This document shows positions 1-5,719 of a stretch of 8,120 nucleotides of DNA, one piece after another. The DNA lies in assembly GCA_039029915.1 (NCBI GenBank), contig JBCCFD010000377.1:1-8120 (forward strand). The letters are read 5' to 3'. This DNA comes from QQUD01 sp039029915. GTDB lineage: Bacteria; Chloroflexota; Anaerolineae; Promineifilales; Promineifilaceae. Numbering within the stretch: the stretch's first letter is position 1; every line of letters starts with the position of its first letter. The position numbers and the translations under genes are program-made. A model generated the notes under the pieces. It did not search any database and had not been told where the DNA came from. It saw only the letters and a program-made list of their open reading frames with translations.

Positions 1-429
1 GTTTTGAGCTTTAACAATATGGGGTATGTTTTGCGAGATTTAGAGAAATATGAGGCGTCTAAATCTTATTATGAAGAAGCACTTGATATTAATTTGACAA
101 TTTTTGGTGAGATTCACCCCAAAACGGCCGTTTCTTTAATCAACTTAGGGGATGTCAAAATCAAGCTGAAAGCACACGAAGAGGCAAAAGTTGATCTAAA
201 TCGTGCCCAGGACATTTACGTCGTGATGCAAGATGGCAAACATTTCAACGTGGCCAATATCAATTTTAATCTCGGCGTCATTGCTGAAGATGAAAGCAAC
301 CTGGACGAGGCGATGGCGTTCTTTGGTCAGGCGCTTCATATTCGGCAGAGCAAGCTTGGGGATGCCCACCCGCAAACGGTTCGCACAAAAAAGCGATTAC
401 AGCAGGTGATCAAAAAAAGGGCCTCATGA
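1..429 (+). CDS. Tetratricopeptide-repeat protein, C-terminal fragment
   Basis: This is the C-terminal end of a longer protein: the frame is open through base 1 and stops at TGA 427-429. The 142 visible residues are almost entirely tetratricopeptide repeats of the 42-residue, kinesin-light-chain-like type. The conserved glycine of helix A recurs at exact 42-residue spacing (in MGYVL, LGDVK and LGVIA). Each repeat carries the usual EA-x-YY/F-x-x-AL helix B (SYYEEALDI, AFFGQALHI), and two end in a G-x-x-HP turn (GEIHPKT, GDAHPQT). The end is basic (KKRLQQVIKKRAS). Such repeats form a superhelical protein-binding surface. In bacteria they often sit behind an NB-ARC, CHAT, kinase or AAA domain, but no such domain is visible here, so the role is unknown. 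A separate start inside the fragment is not supported, since the first codons are already in repeat sequence. Repeat assignment is firm; function is open. Confidence 0.9.
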   Translation, partial: VLSFNNMGYVLRDLEKYEASKSYYEEALDINLTIFGEIHPKTAVSLINLGDVKIKLKAHEEAKVDLNRAQDIYVVMQDGKHFNVANINFNLGVIAEDESNLDEAMAFFGQALHIRQSKLGDAHPQTVRTKKRLQQVIKKRAS

Positions 430-437
430 GAGACCCT
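418..437 (+). terminator. Possible intrinsic terminator at the end of the TPR gene
   Basis: A hairpin pairs AGGG.CTC (418-425) with GAG.CCCT (430-437) around an ATGA loop, with one A.C mismatch. A run of seven A precedes it and only TCTT follows. It overlaps the TGA stop codon of the TPR gene. The weak T tract makes this a tentative call; the palindromic element just downstream could serve the same purpose. Confidence 0.35.
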
Positions 438-455
438 CTTGCTAACAAAATGTAG

Positions 456-516
456 TTAAGTGAAACGAAATTCCTGGTGTGAATAAAATGATGGCTAAAA
501 ACTTCGTTTCACTAAA
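456..516. repeat. 61-bp palindromic element, copy 1
   Basis: The element begins TTAAGTGAAACGAA (456-469) and ends TTCGTTTCACTAAA (503-516). Its arms AGTGAAACGAA (459-469) and TTCGTTTCACT (503-513) form a perfect 11-bp stem around a 33-nt centre. The second copy at 1016-1131, with its insertion removed, is also exactly 61 bp and matches at 51 of 61 positions. The similarity includes the centre, which reads in the same direction (TTCCTG, TGAATAAAA, GC-C/T-AAAA). Arms plus a conserved centre suggest a dispersed miniature inverted-repeat (MITE- or REP-like) family. The element lies between the ends of two convergent genes, so it may also act as a bidirectional transcription end, though it lacks a clear T tract. 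No transposase is present. Confidence 0.75.
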
Positions 517-520
517 GGCA

Positions 521-931
521 TTAGCCGCCGTGAACGCCGGTGACCCCACCTTTTAAGATGGTTTCAATTTGATAAGGCAGCAAACTCCCTTTGCCATCAT
601 ATTTCAAGCGTGTCAACCCATTGATGATTTCACCAACTGTAGAGTAGGCCCACGTGGCTAATCCATCATATGATTTCTCACCCAACGTTGGTGTCGGATA
701 AACGGGACCATCATCAGGTAGGTTGTTGATCTTTTGAACCATGTAAGCGATATTGCGGAAAAAAGTGTCGCGTTGTTCAAGAGAAGGCGCTTCGACAATG
801 CCGAAGATGCCTTGCCCCGTCGGATCCGCTGTGATGTAGTGAACTTTGCATCCTAACTCTTTGATATTTTCCATTAATTTTCCAGAGTTGGCTCTTTGTT
901 GATTAAATTCAATTAAAAATACGTAATCCAT
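521..931 (-). CDS. Hypothetical small protein, possible ferredoxin-like N-terminal domain
   Basis: The product is 136 residues. ATG 931-929 is chosen because the upstream strand reads TAGGAGGGACAATA, a strong ribosome-binding site seven bases before it; the in-frame ATG at 958 lies ahead of that site and is rejected. Residues 1-65 read like a beta-alpha-beta unit: strand YVFLIEF, a helix ending at KELG, strand CKVHYITA, and strand IFGIVEAPS followed by a helix. This resembles small dimeric alpha-beta-barrel families such as GYD-like domains, but the match is by impression only. Residues 75-136 (from about NNLPDDGPVYPTPTLG to the glycine-rich end GGVTGVHGG) match nothing I recognise. There is no signal peptide or membrane segment, so it is probably cytosolic. 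It stands alone, convergent with the TPR gene and divergent from citrate synthase, flanked on both sides by the 61-bp palindromic element. Real gene: likely. Function: unknown. Confidence 0.82.
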   Translation of the reverse strand: MDYVFLIEFNQQRANSGKLMENIKELGCKVHYITADPTGQGIFGIVEAPSLEQRDTFFRNIAYMVQKINNLPDDGPVYPTPTLGEKSYDGLATWAYSTVGEIINGLTRLKYDGKGSLLPYQIETILKGGVTGVHGG

Positions 932-967
932 TATTGTCCCTCCTAGACAAGATCTCATTACAACAAC

Positions 968-973
968 TTTATA
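968..973 (-). promoter_or_regulatory. Possible -10 box of the small gene
   Basis: On the minus strand this reads TATAAA, about 37 bases upstream of the ATG at 931, leaving a leader of roughly 30 bases that contains the AGGAGG ribosome-binding site. No good -35 box is seen at 16-18 bases. The placement is sensible, the sequence support is weak. Confidence 0.3.
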
Positions 974-1015
974 ACTAAATTGGAATACAAATACAGACAG
1001 GCTATGTGGTCTTGC

Positions 1016-1131
1016 TTAAGTGAAACGAAGTTCCTGCTTTGAATAAAACAACAGCCAAAATCTTCGTTTCCTCGAGGTTCCGAAGTTTTCATCTAACAAG
1101 GTTTTCAAATTTGAAACTTCGGAACACTTAA
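1016..1131. repeat. 61-bp palindromic element, copy 2, interrupted by a second hairpin
   Basis: The left part 1016-1070 aligns with 456-510 without gaps. The expected right end (ACTTAA) is found only at 1126-1131, after 55 extra bases (1071-1125). Joining 1070 to 1126 restores a 61-bp element whose 15-bp ends are perfect inverted repeats (TTAAGTGAAACGAAG and CTTCGTTTCACTTAA), better than copy 1. In its present form the outer arms TTAAGTG (1016-1022) and CACTTAA (1125-1131) can still pair, with two hairpins inside (GAAACGAAG 1022-1030 with CTTCGTTTC 1062-1070, and the one at 1077-1125). The whole could thus fold as a three-way junction. Either a second element inserted into the first, or this is a composite structured form. 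Confidence 0.7.
1077..1125. repeat. Second hairpin element nested in the palindromic repeat
   Basis: GTTCCGAAGTTT (1077-1088) pairs perfectly with AAACTTCGGAAC (1114-1125), a 12-bp stem around 25 bases. The centre carries its own 14-bp palindrome TTTCAAATTTGAAA (1103-1116), which overlaps the right arm and would compete with the long stem. It is preceded by CTCGAG (1071-1076), which belongs to neither element by comparison with copy 1. No second copy occurs in the window. Confidence 0.7.
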
Positions 1132-1228
1132 CGCGATGTCTCTTCAGTTTAGCACATACGGCCGTTCCAAGGATTAATTCTGAGTGAATTGTGACGATTT
1201 AGACTTGCCATATTCAGCATGTGCTGTG

Positions 1229-1237
1229 TGCTATACT
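1229..1237 (+). promoter_or_regulatory. Extended -10 promoter of citrate synthase
   Basis: TG-C-TATACT is an extended -10 element with one mismatch to TATAAT. The -35 position at the usual spacing is poor (CATATT); TTGCCA at 1205-1210 is closer to consensus but 21 bases away. Transcription would begin near 1244, giving a leader of about 35 bases that holds the AAGGAG ribosome-binding site. This also argues that translation cannot begin at the upstream ATG 1219. Confidence 0.55.
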
Positions 1238-1278
1238 TATCTATATCAACGATCAAAAATGAAATAAGGAGACACCCA

Positions 1279-2415
1279 ATGAGCAGTGGAAAAGGATTAG
1301 CAGGTGTTACAGCGGCTGACTCAACACTTAGTCGAGTAGATGGTCAAATTGGGGAGCTAATTTACCGGGGATATAACATTATGGACCTTGGTGAAAATGC
1401 CTGCTTTGAAGAGGTGGTTTATCTTTTGTGGAACGGAGGGTTGCCTAATCAGACCCAGCTAGAGGCTTTTAAGGTCGCTTTGGTTGCTAAACGCGGTCTG
1501 CCATCAGCCATGCTGAAAACCATGCAAAATATCCCGCACGAGGCGCATCCTATGGCTGTTTTGCGCACGATTGTGAGTGCATTAGGTTTGATTGACCCCA
1601 CTGCTGATGATATAAGTGCTGATAGCGCCCGCAAAAAAGCGCTTTTGTTAACGGCCGTATTGCCCACCATCGTTGCCGCTTGGGAACGGATTCGAACAAA
1701 CAAGGAACCTGTTGCGCCACGCAACGACTTAGGCCATGCTGCAAATTTTTTGTACATGCTCAATGGGGAAGAACCAAGCGCCGACGCTGCTCAAGCTTTA
1801 GATGCCTATTTAGTGATGCTGGCTGATCACGGGTTTAACGCCTCTACGTTTGCCTCACGCGTGACAACGGGTACGTTGGCGGATATGTACTCAGCCATCG
1901 TATCAGGGATTGGTACGCTAAAAGGAGCCGCACACGGCGGTGCCAATCAGAAAGCGATGGAACAGTTTATTGATGCCGCCCAACGTGGGGATGTGGAAGC
2001 ATGGTTCAAGGAAATGCGTGAAGCAGGTAACCGTATTATGGGGATTGGCCATCGCGTTTATAAAGTGGAAGATCCCCGTGCCAAAATTTTACGTCCTATG
2101 GCAGAACGGCTTGCTAAATCTAGCGGGCAAGGGCAATGGTATGATATTGCCTCACAAATTGAATCTTTTGCCCGCGCCGACGCGTATTTTATTGATCGCA
2201 ATCTTTATGCCAACGTGGACTATTATTCAGCGGTGGTGCTGTATATGATTGGACTTCCTGTTGATCAGTTTACCCCCTTGTTTGCACTTAGTCGCATTGC
2301 TGGCTGGACAGCCCACGTGCAAGAGCAGTTGGCCAACAATCGCCTCATCCGTCCTAAGGCAGCTTATATTGGTGAGGTTGGTTTAACATTTGTGCCGATT
2401 GAAGAACGGCCGTAA
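1279..2415 (+). CDS. gltA: Citrate synthase
   Basis: Catalyses condensation of oxaloacetate with acetyl-CoA to citrate, the entry step of the TCA cycle, in the cytosol. The 378 residues match the short bacterial/archaeal class (about 370-385 residues) without the N-terminal extension of the E. coli type. Visible signatures are SRVDGQIGELIYRGYNI (18-34), ADHGFNASTF (182-191), GAAHGGAN with catalytic His219 (216-223), GIGHRVYK with His258 (255-262), and NVDYYSAVVLY with catalytic Asp313 (312-322). They also include FALSRIAGWTAH (335-346) and NRLIRPKAAYIG (354-365), which supply substrate-binding arginines. ATG 1279 is chosen because AAGGAG lies seven bases before it, homology begins just after it, and the in-frame ATG 1219 precedes the predicted promoter. 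The stop codon overlaps an ACGGCCGT palindrome (2406-2413). 2-methylcitrate synthase belongs to the same family and cannot be fully excluded, but no prp neighbours are present. The gene appears monocistronic. Confidence 0.94.
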   Translation: MSSGKGLAGVTAADSTLSRVDGQIGELIYRGYNIMDLGENACFEEVVYLLWNGGLPNQTQLEAFKVALVAKRGLPSAMLKTMQNIPHEAHPMAVLRTIVSALGLIDPTADDISADSARKKALLLTAVLPTIVAAWERIRTNKEPVAPRNDLGHAANFLYMLNGEEPSADAAQALDAYLVMLADHGFNASTFASRVTTGTLADMYSAIVSGIGTLKGAAHGGANQKAMEQFIDAAQRGDVEAWFKEMREAGNRIMGIGHRVYKVEDPRAKILRPMAERLAKSSGQGQWYDIASQIESFARADAYFIDRNLYANVDYYSAVVLYMIGLPVDQFTPLFALSRIAGWTAHVQEQLANNRLIRPKAAYIGEVGLTFVPIEERP

Positions 2416-2746
2416 ATAAACAATTTCGGTAGGGTCACAGGGGTAGAGAGATAAAAACCCTCCACCTTTGTAATCCTACATTTGAGATTTATGCTTTCCC
2501 AAATTCCTCATTTGGGGATAAAGCTTCCCACTTTCATTAAAAATTTGTATAGATGCAAACCCTAAAGGTTTTGTTCGCTTAAAATGTCCTTTGGCACCGA
2601 TAATGTTCCTTCTCAAGGAACATTTAATTTTCTACAGGACTTATGTGTCCTGAGCTTTCCTGTGGGTGATGAATATCATCTCGATGGGTTCAGAAACCGC
2701 AATTTGTGAAAGTCCTATTTCATAGATATTTACAAAAGGGTTGGAT
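2416..2746. other. Non-coding stretch with five consecutive hairpins
   Basis: No coding frame is credible here. Five inverted repeats follow one another. (a) 2493-2524: GCTTT/AAAGC plus CCCAAAT/ATTTGGG, 12 bp with a 3-nt bulge and a 5-nt loop. (b) 2557-2571: AAACC/GGTTT. (c) 2602-2624: AATGTTCCTT/AAGGAACATT, a perfect 10-bp stem with CTC loop, followed by TAATTTTCT. (d) 2635-2652: CAGGAC/GTCCTG. (e) 2668-2680: GATGA/TCATC. Hairpin (c) is the best candidate for the end of the citrate synthase transcript, though its T tract is imperfect. Hairpins (d) and (e) lie within 100 bases of the next start and could be part of its mRNA leader. I matched the region to no known riboswitch. No good promoter for the downstream gene was found; the AAAGGG ribosome-binding site is at 2735-2740. 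Confidence 0.55.
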
Positions 2747-4072
2747 ATGAAGAAACTGTTCTTTTTATTATTTTTAATGTTTTTTGCGTTAGTGGGGTGT
2801 CAAGCCCCAGCTACAGACGTGGTGGTGGAAACGCCCCCCATCATTGTTGAGGAATCTGTACAAGTTGAACCGACCTCGGAACCACCAACGGCCGTTTCAG
2901 AGCCTGAGCTGCCAACAGCAGAGGCGACGATTGCGATTGAGCAACCGACAAATACGCCAGAACCTGAGCCAACTGCAACCCCTGAACCGCTCACAGTACA
3001 GTTAGCTAACTCAATTCAATTGGTATCAGTTTTGCCTGCCGGGCAACTCTTTAAGCCAATCTATTTAACGCACGCATTTGATGACCGCTTATTTGTGGTA
3101 GAGCAAGCGGGCACAATTCGCATCATGGCAAATGGGAGCTTGCTGCCAGACCCGTTTTTAGATATTCAAGATCTGGTTAATTCGGATGCCAATGAGCAGG
3201 GGTTACTCAGCGTCGCATTTCACCCATCTTATGAAGAAAACGGTCGTTTTTTCGTTAACTACACTGATGGTGCCGGCAGTACCGTCATTTCTAGCTTTCA
3301 AGTGCAACCAGACAACCCAAACCTTGCCGACTCCAATTCAGAGCAAATCTTGATGAGTATGGGACAGCCGTATAACAATCACAACGGTGGGCAAATTAAG
3401 TTTGGTCCCGATGGCTATTTGTACATTGGTATGGGGGACGGCGGCAGCGCTGGTGATCCAGATAACAATGGTCAAACCTTCAGTACGCTTCTTGGCAACA
3501 TGCTGCGAATCGATATTGATGCCAATAATGATAGTTTTGCGTATGGCGTTCCCGCTTCAAATCCATTTATCAATGATGACGGCGTGCGCAATGAAATTTG
3601 GGCGACGGGATTACGCAACCCGTGGCGATTCTCCTTTGATCGATTAACCGGCGATTTGTTTATTGCGGATGTGGGTCAAAATGAGTGGGAAGAAGTGAAC
3701 TATCAGCCGTTTACAGTGGGTGGTGGCCAAAACTATGGCTGGAATTGGTATGAAGGAAACAACTGCTTCTTTGCTGGGTGCGACCCTAATGGTTTAACGT
3801 TTCCAGTAGTTGAATATAACCACAGCGATGGATGTTCAATTACCGGGGGGTACGTTTACCGAGGCGAAGCGCATTCTGCACTTTGGGGTAACTACTTTTT
3901 CACAGACTACTGCACGGGTAATGTGTGGTCGATGGTAGATGTTGATGGGCAATGGCAATCTGCCATTGTGCTGAATACGGGTCGCTTGGTGGCTAGTTTT
4001 GGTGAAGATATGAGCGGGGAGCTTTATATGCTAGATCACCGAAGCGGGGAGATTTTGCAAATACGACCGTAA
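2747..4072 (+). CDS. Lipoprotein PQQ-dependent sugar dehydrogenase-like beta-propeller
   Basis: The 441-residue product has a lipoprotein signal peptide (MKKLFFLLFLMFFALVGC, lipobox LVGC, acylated Cys18) and should be anchored outside the cell membrane. Residues 19-85 form a Pro/Thr/Glu-rich linker (NTPEPEPTATPEP). Residues 90-441 are a glucose/sorbosone dehydrogenase (GSDH, COG2133) propeller. The landmarks are LLSVAFHPSY (153-162), HNGGQIKFGPDGYLYIGMGD with the probable catalytic His212 (212-231), GLRNPWRFSFD with the PQQ-contacting arginine Arg290 (288-298), ADVGQNEWEEVNY (307-319), GGQNYGW (326-332) and ITGGYVYRG (365-373). Known relatives oxidise aldose sugars with PQQ and calcium; the substrate here is unknown and some family members may not be enzymes. 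Four cysteines (340, 345, 363, 389) could form disulfides. ATG 2747 is preferred over TTG 2741 because AAAGGG ends six bases before it and KK then follows at once. The next gene is a paralogue. Confidence 0.88.
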   Translation: MKKLFFLLFLMFFALVGCQAPATDVVVETPPIIVEESVQVEPTSEPPTAVSEPELPTAEATIAIEQPTNTPEPEPTATPEPLTVQLANSIQLVSVLPAGQLFKPIYLTHAFDDRLFVVEQAGTIRIMANGSLLPDPFLDIQDLVNSDANEQGLLSVAFHPSYEENGRFFVNYTDGAGSTVISSFQVQPDNPNLADSNSEQILMSMGQPYNNHNGGQIKFGPDGYLYIGMGDGGSAGDPDNNGQTFSTLLGNMLRIDIDANNDSFAYGVPASNPFINDDGVRNEIWATGLRNPWRFSFDRLTGDLFIADVGQNEWEEVNYQPFTVGGGQNYGWNWYEGNNCFFAGCDPNGLTFPVVEYNHSDGCSITGGYVYRGEAHSALWGNYFFTDYCTGNVWSMVDVDGQWQSAIVLNTGRLVASFGEDMSGELYMLDHRSGEILQIRP

Positions 4073-4083
4073 ACCACATATCT

Positions 4084-4103
4084 AAACCAGACGAGTCTGG
4101 TTT
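4084..4103 (+). terminator. Hairpin terminator after the lipoprotein gene
   Basis: AAACCAGAC (4084-4092) and GTCTGGTTT (4095-4103) form an inverted repeat of nine base pairs, in practice eight with a CGAG loop, 12 bases past the stop codon. The 3' arm ends in TTT and is followed by GTT. The U tract is short, so efficiency is uncertain, but position and symmetry suit an intrinsic terminator. It implies that the downstream paralogue has its own promoter in the remaining 145 bases; I could not assign one confidently. Confidence 0.6.
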
Positions 4104-4248
4104 GTTCCCGGTTTATTAAATGATGATGGTGAAAACCTGACTGGTCTAACGCATTTCCCATGTTTAATCTTATTAGCTGATTGTCAGTTAATTTTTCATG
4201 TTTCACTTATCCTATCCTTGATTTGATCAGCATTGATTCGGAGGATTT

Positions 4249-5553
4249 ATGAAAAAAGTTGTTATTTTTAGCCTCATTGCCATCTGTATTTTGATTAGCG
4301 GATTAACGGCCGTTGCCTTACGTCCAGAAGCACACCCAAACCGAGGTGTGGCCCCGACTTTGAGCGTTGAACCAGTTGTAAATGGATTCACACAACCCAT
4401 TGATATTGCAAACGCGGGTGATAATCGGCTGTTTGTGGCTGAGCGGGCTGGCTATATATACGTGATAGAAGATGGGGCTACACTTAGCACCCCATTTTTA
4501 GATATTGATGCTCGGGTTGATAGTGCGTCCCATAGTGAACGGGGGCTACTCGGCTTAGCATTTCATCCCGACTATCCAAGTACACCTTATTTTTATGTAA
4601 ACTATATTAACAGCAATGGTGACACAACGATTTCCCGCTTTACGGCCAATGATGCCCAAAATGTGGCCGATCCAGATAGTGAAAAAATTCTGTTGACCAT
4701 CGAGCAACCTGAGCGAAATCACAATGCGGGCGATCTCAATTTTGGCGAGGATGGCTATTTGTATATCGCATCGGGTGACGGCGGTAGCGGTGGTGATCCG
4801 TTTGGCGAAGTTGGCAACGGTCAGGAGCGGCAAACGTTACTCGGTAAAATTTTACGCATCGACGTTGATAATGGCGACCCTTACGCTATTCCAGCTGATA
4901 ACCCCTTTGTTGATGACCCCACCACACTAGATGAAATTTGGGCGCTGGGCTTACGAAACCCGTGGCGTTTCAGCTTTGACCGCCAAACGGGCGATATGTT
5001 TATTGCAGACGTGGGGCAGAATTTATGGGAAGAAGTGAACTACGTCTCCGGTGAGAGCACGGGTGGCGAGAATTATGGCTGGCGCTGTTATGAAGCAACC
5101 CATGCCTTCAATCTTGACGATTGTGGCCCCACGACTGATTATGTGTTCCCTATTGCTGAATATCCACACGATAATCTGAGTGACCCAAATGACGAAGGGT
5201 TTTCGATTACGGGTGGATATGTTTATCGTGGTGAGCTGCACACCGATTTACAGGGGATATATCTTTACGGTGATTTTGTTACGTCAAACGTGTGGATGGC
5301 GATTCCTGATGGGGGTGGTGGCTGGACGATTGTGATTAATGGGCCTATTAGCGGCCTTGCTTCAATTAGTACGTTTGGTGAAGGATGCAACGGTGAACTT
5401 TATGTGGCGAGCTATGGTGGCTCGATCTTTAAGATTGCAACGGCCGTTACTGCACCTACGCCAGCCCTCGGCCCAATTCAGATTTATTTACCTATTTTGA
5501 TGGGTGGCAGTGATTCAAGCCGTTTCTGTACGTCAGCACTTTATAATAATTAG
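4249..5553 (+). CDS. Secreted PQQ-dependent sugar dehydrogenase-like beta-propeller with YLPIL tail
   Basis: The 434-residue product is a paralogue of the preceding gene. It starts with a classical Sec signal peptide (MKKVVIFSLIAICILISGLT, probable cleavage after AVA near residue 23) with no lipobox cysteine. The GSDH domain spans about 38-397: GLLGLAFHPDY (99-109), HNAGDLNFGEDGYLYIASGD with probable catalytic His158 (158-177), LLGKILRIDVD (197-207), EIWALGLRNPWRFSFD with Arg236 (229-244), ADVGQNLWEEVNY (253-265), GGENYGW (272-278) and ITGGYVYRG (320-328). A short TAPTPALGP linker then leads to IYLPILMGG (412-420) and 14 further residues. A YLPL/YLPI block at the C-terminus recurs in secreted Chloroflexota proteins in my experience; its role is not established. 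ATG 4249 has GGAGG four bases upstream. Cys280 and Cys292 flank an insertion absent from the first copy. Substrate and enzymatic activity are not proven. Confidence 0.87.
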   Translation: MKKVVIFSLIAICILISGLTAVALRPEAHPNRGVAPTLSVEPVVNGFTQPIDIANAGDNRLFVAERAGYIYVIEDGATLSTPFLDIDARVDSASHSERGLLGLAFHPDYPSTPYFYVNYINSNGDTTISRFTANDAQNVADPDSEKILLTIEQPERNHNAGDLNFGEDGYLYIASGDGGSGGDPFGEVGNGQERQTLLGKILRIDVDNGDPYAIPADNPFVDDPTTLDEIWALGLRNPWRFSFDRQTGDMFIADVGQNLWEEVNYVSGESTGGENYGWRCYEATHAFNLDDCGPTTDYVFPIAEYPHDNLSDPNDEGFSITGGYVYRGELHTDLQGIYLYGDFVTSNVWMAIPDGGGGWTIVINGPISGLASISTFGEGCNGELYVASYGGSIFKIATAVTAPTPALGPIQIYLPILMGGSDSSRFCTSALYNN

Positions 5554-5570
5554 AGGCGTTTATCTTTAGA

Positions 5571-5590
5571 GGCGGTGATTTTTCACCGCC
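5571..5590. terminator. Strong hairpin between convergent units
   Basis: GGCGGTGA (5571-5578) pairs perfectly with TCACCGCC (5583-5590) around TTTT, a GC-rich 8-bp stem 18 bases past the stop of the secreted dehydrogenase-like gene. Neither strand has a proper U tract after it, so it may end or stabilise transcripts rather than act as a textbook terminator. Confidence 0.5.
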
Positions 5591-5607
5591 CAAAATTGAC
5601 AATAGAT

Positions 5608-5678
5608 GCCACAGATTTTACAGATGAGAAACCATCAAAATCTGTGGCCTCTGAGCAATCTGTGGACGGGCTTTTTTT
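5608..5678. repeat. ATCTGTGG intergenic repeat with alternative pairing and T tract
   Basis: GCCACAGATTTT (5608-5619) pairs perfectly with AAAATCTGTGGC (5637-5648), 12 bp around 17 bases. A second AATCTGTGG (5657-5665) repeats the right arm and could instead pair with CCACAGATT (5609-5617). It is followed by ACGGGC and seven T (5672-5678), which suits termination on the plus strand. Tandem CACAGAT/ATCTGTG units of this style are a common intergenic repeat in many environmental bacteria, to my knowledge. The repeat lies between convergent genes, ending 41 bases before the response regulator stop. Confidence 0.65.
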
Positions 5679-5719
5679 ATAGATTGATGTTCAGCGATTG
5701 GACCATTCCCTACTTAACC

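Larger units (their letters stand above)
932..1278. other. Non-coding divergent region with repeats and promoters
   Basis: This 347-bp gap separates the divergent small gene and citrate synthase. It holds the start region of the small gene (932-975), the interrupted palindromic element (1016-1131), an ACGGCCGT palindrome (1158-1165), and the extended -10 promoter and leader of citrate synthase (1229-1278). Between 1132 and 1228 I see nothing else that is clear. No convincing coding frame crosses it. Confidence 0.7.

Noticed and set aside
456..1131. CRISPR array or integron attachment sites
   Set aside because: There are only two repeat copies, about 500 bases apart, with a gene between them, and no integrase or cas gene.
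1016..1131. piggyBac-type element because of TTAA at the ends
   Set aside because: TTAA is part of the inverted repeat itself, copy 1 ends in TAAA, and there is no transposase; a target duplication cannot be shown from two copies.
1219..1278. Citrate synthase starting at ATG 1219, with 20 extra residues
   Set aside because: The stretch contains the likely -10 box, has no ribosome-binding site, and does not look like the family's N-terminus; ATG 1279 has AAGGAG at good spacing.
1449..1763. Antisense open frame within citrate synthase
   Set aside because: Shadow of a strongly conserved gene; its composition is not protein-like and no start signal is seen.
2641..2746. Riboswitch ahead of the lipoprotein gene (c-di-GMP or similar)
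   Set aside because: Hairpins are present but none of the conserved aptamer motifs I know could be aligned; kept only as unexplained structure.
4181..4214. Promoter for the second propeller gene (TTGTCA with a -10 near 4205)
   Set aside because: The -35 resembles consensus but no -10 hexamer at 16-18 bases matches more than three positions, so it was not listed as a feature.
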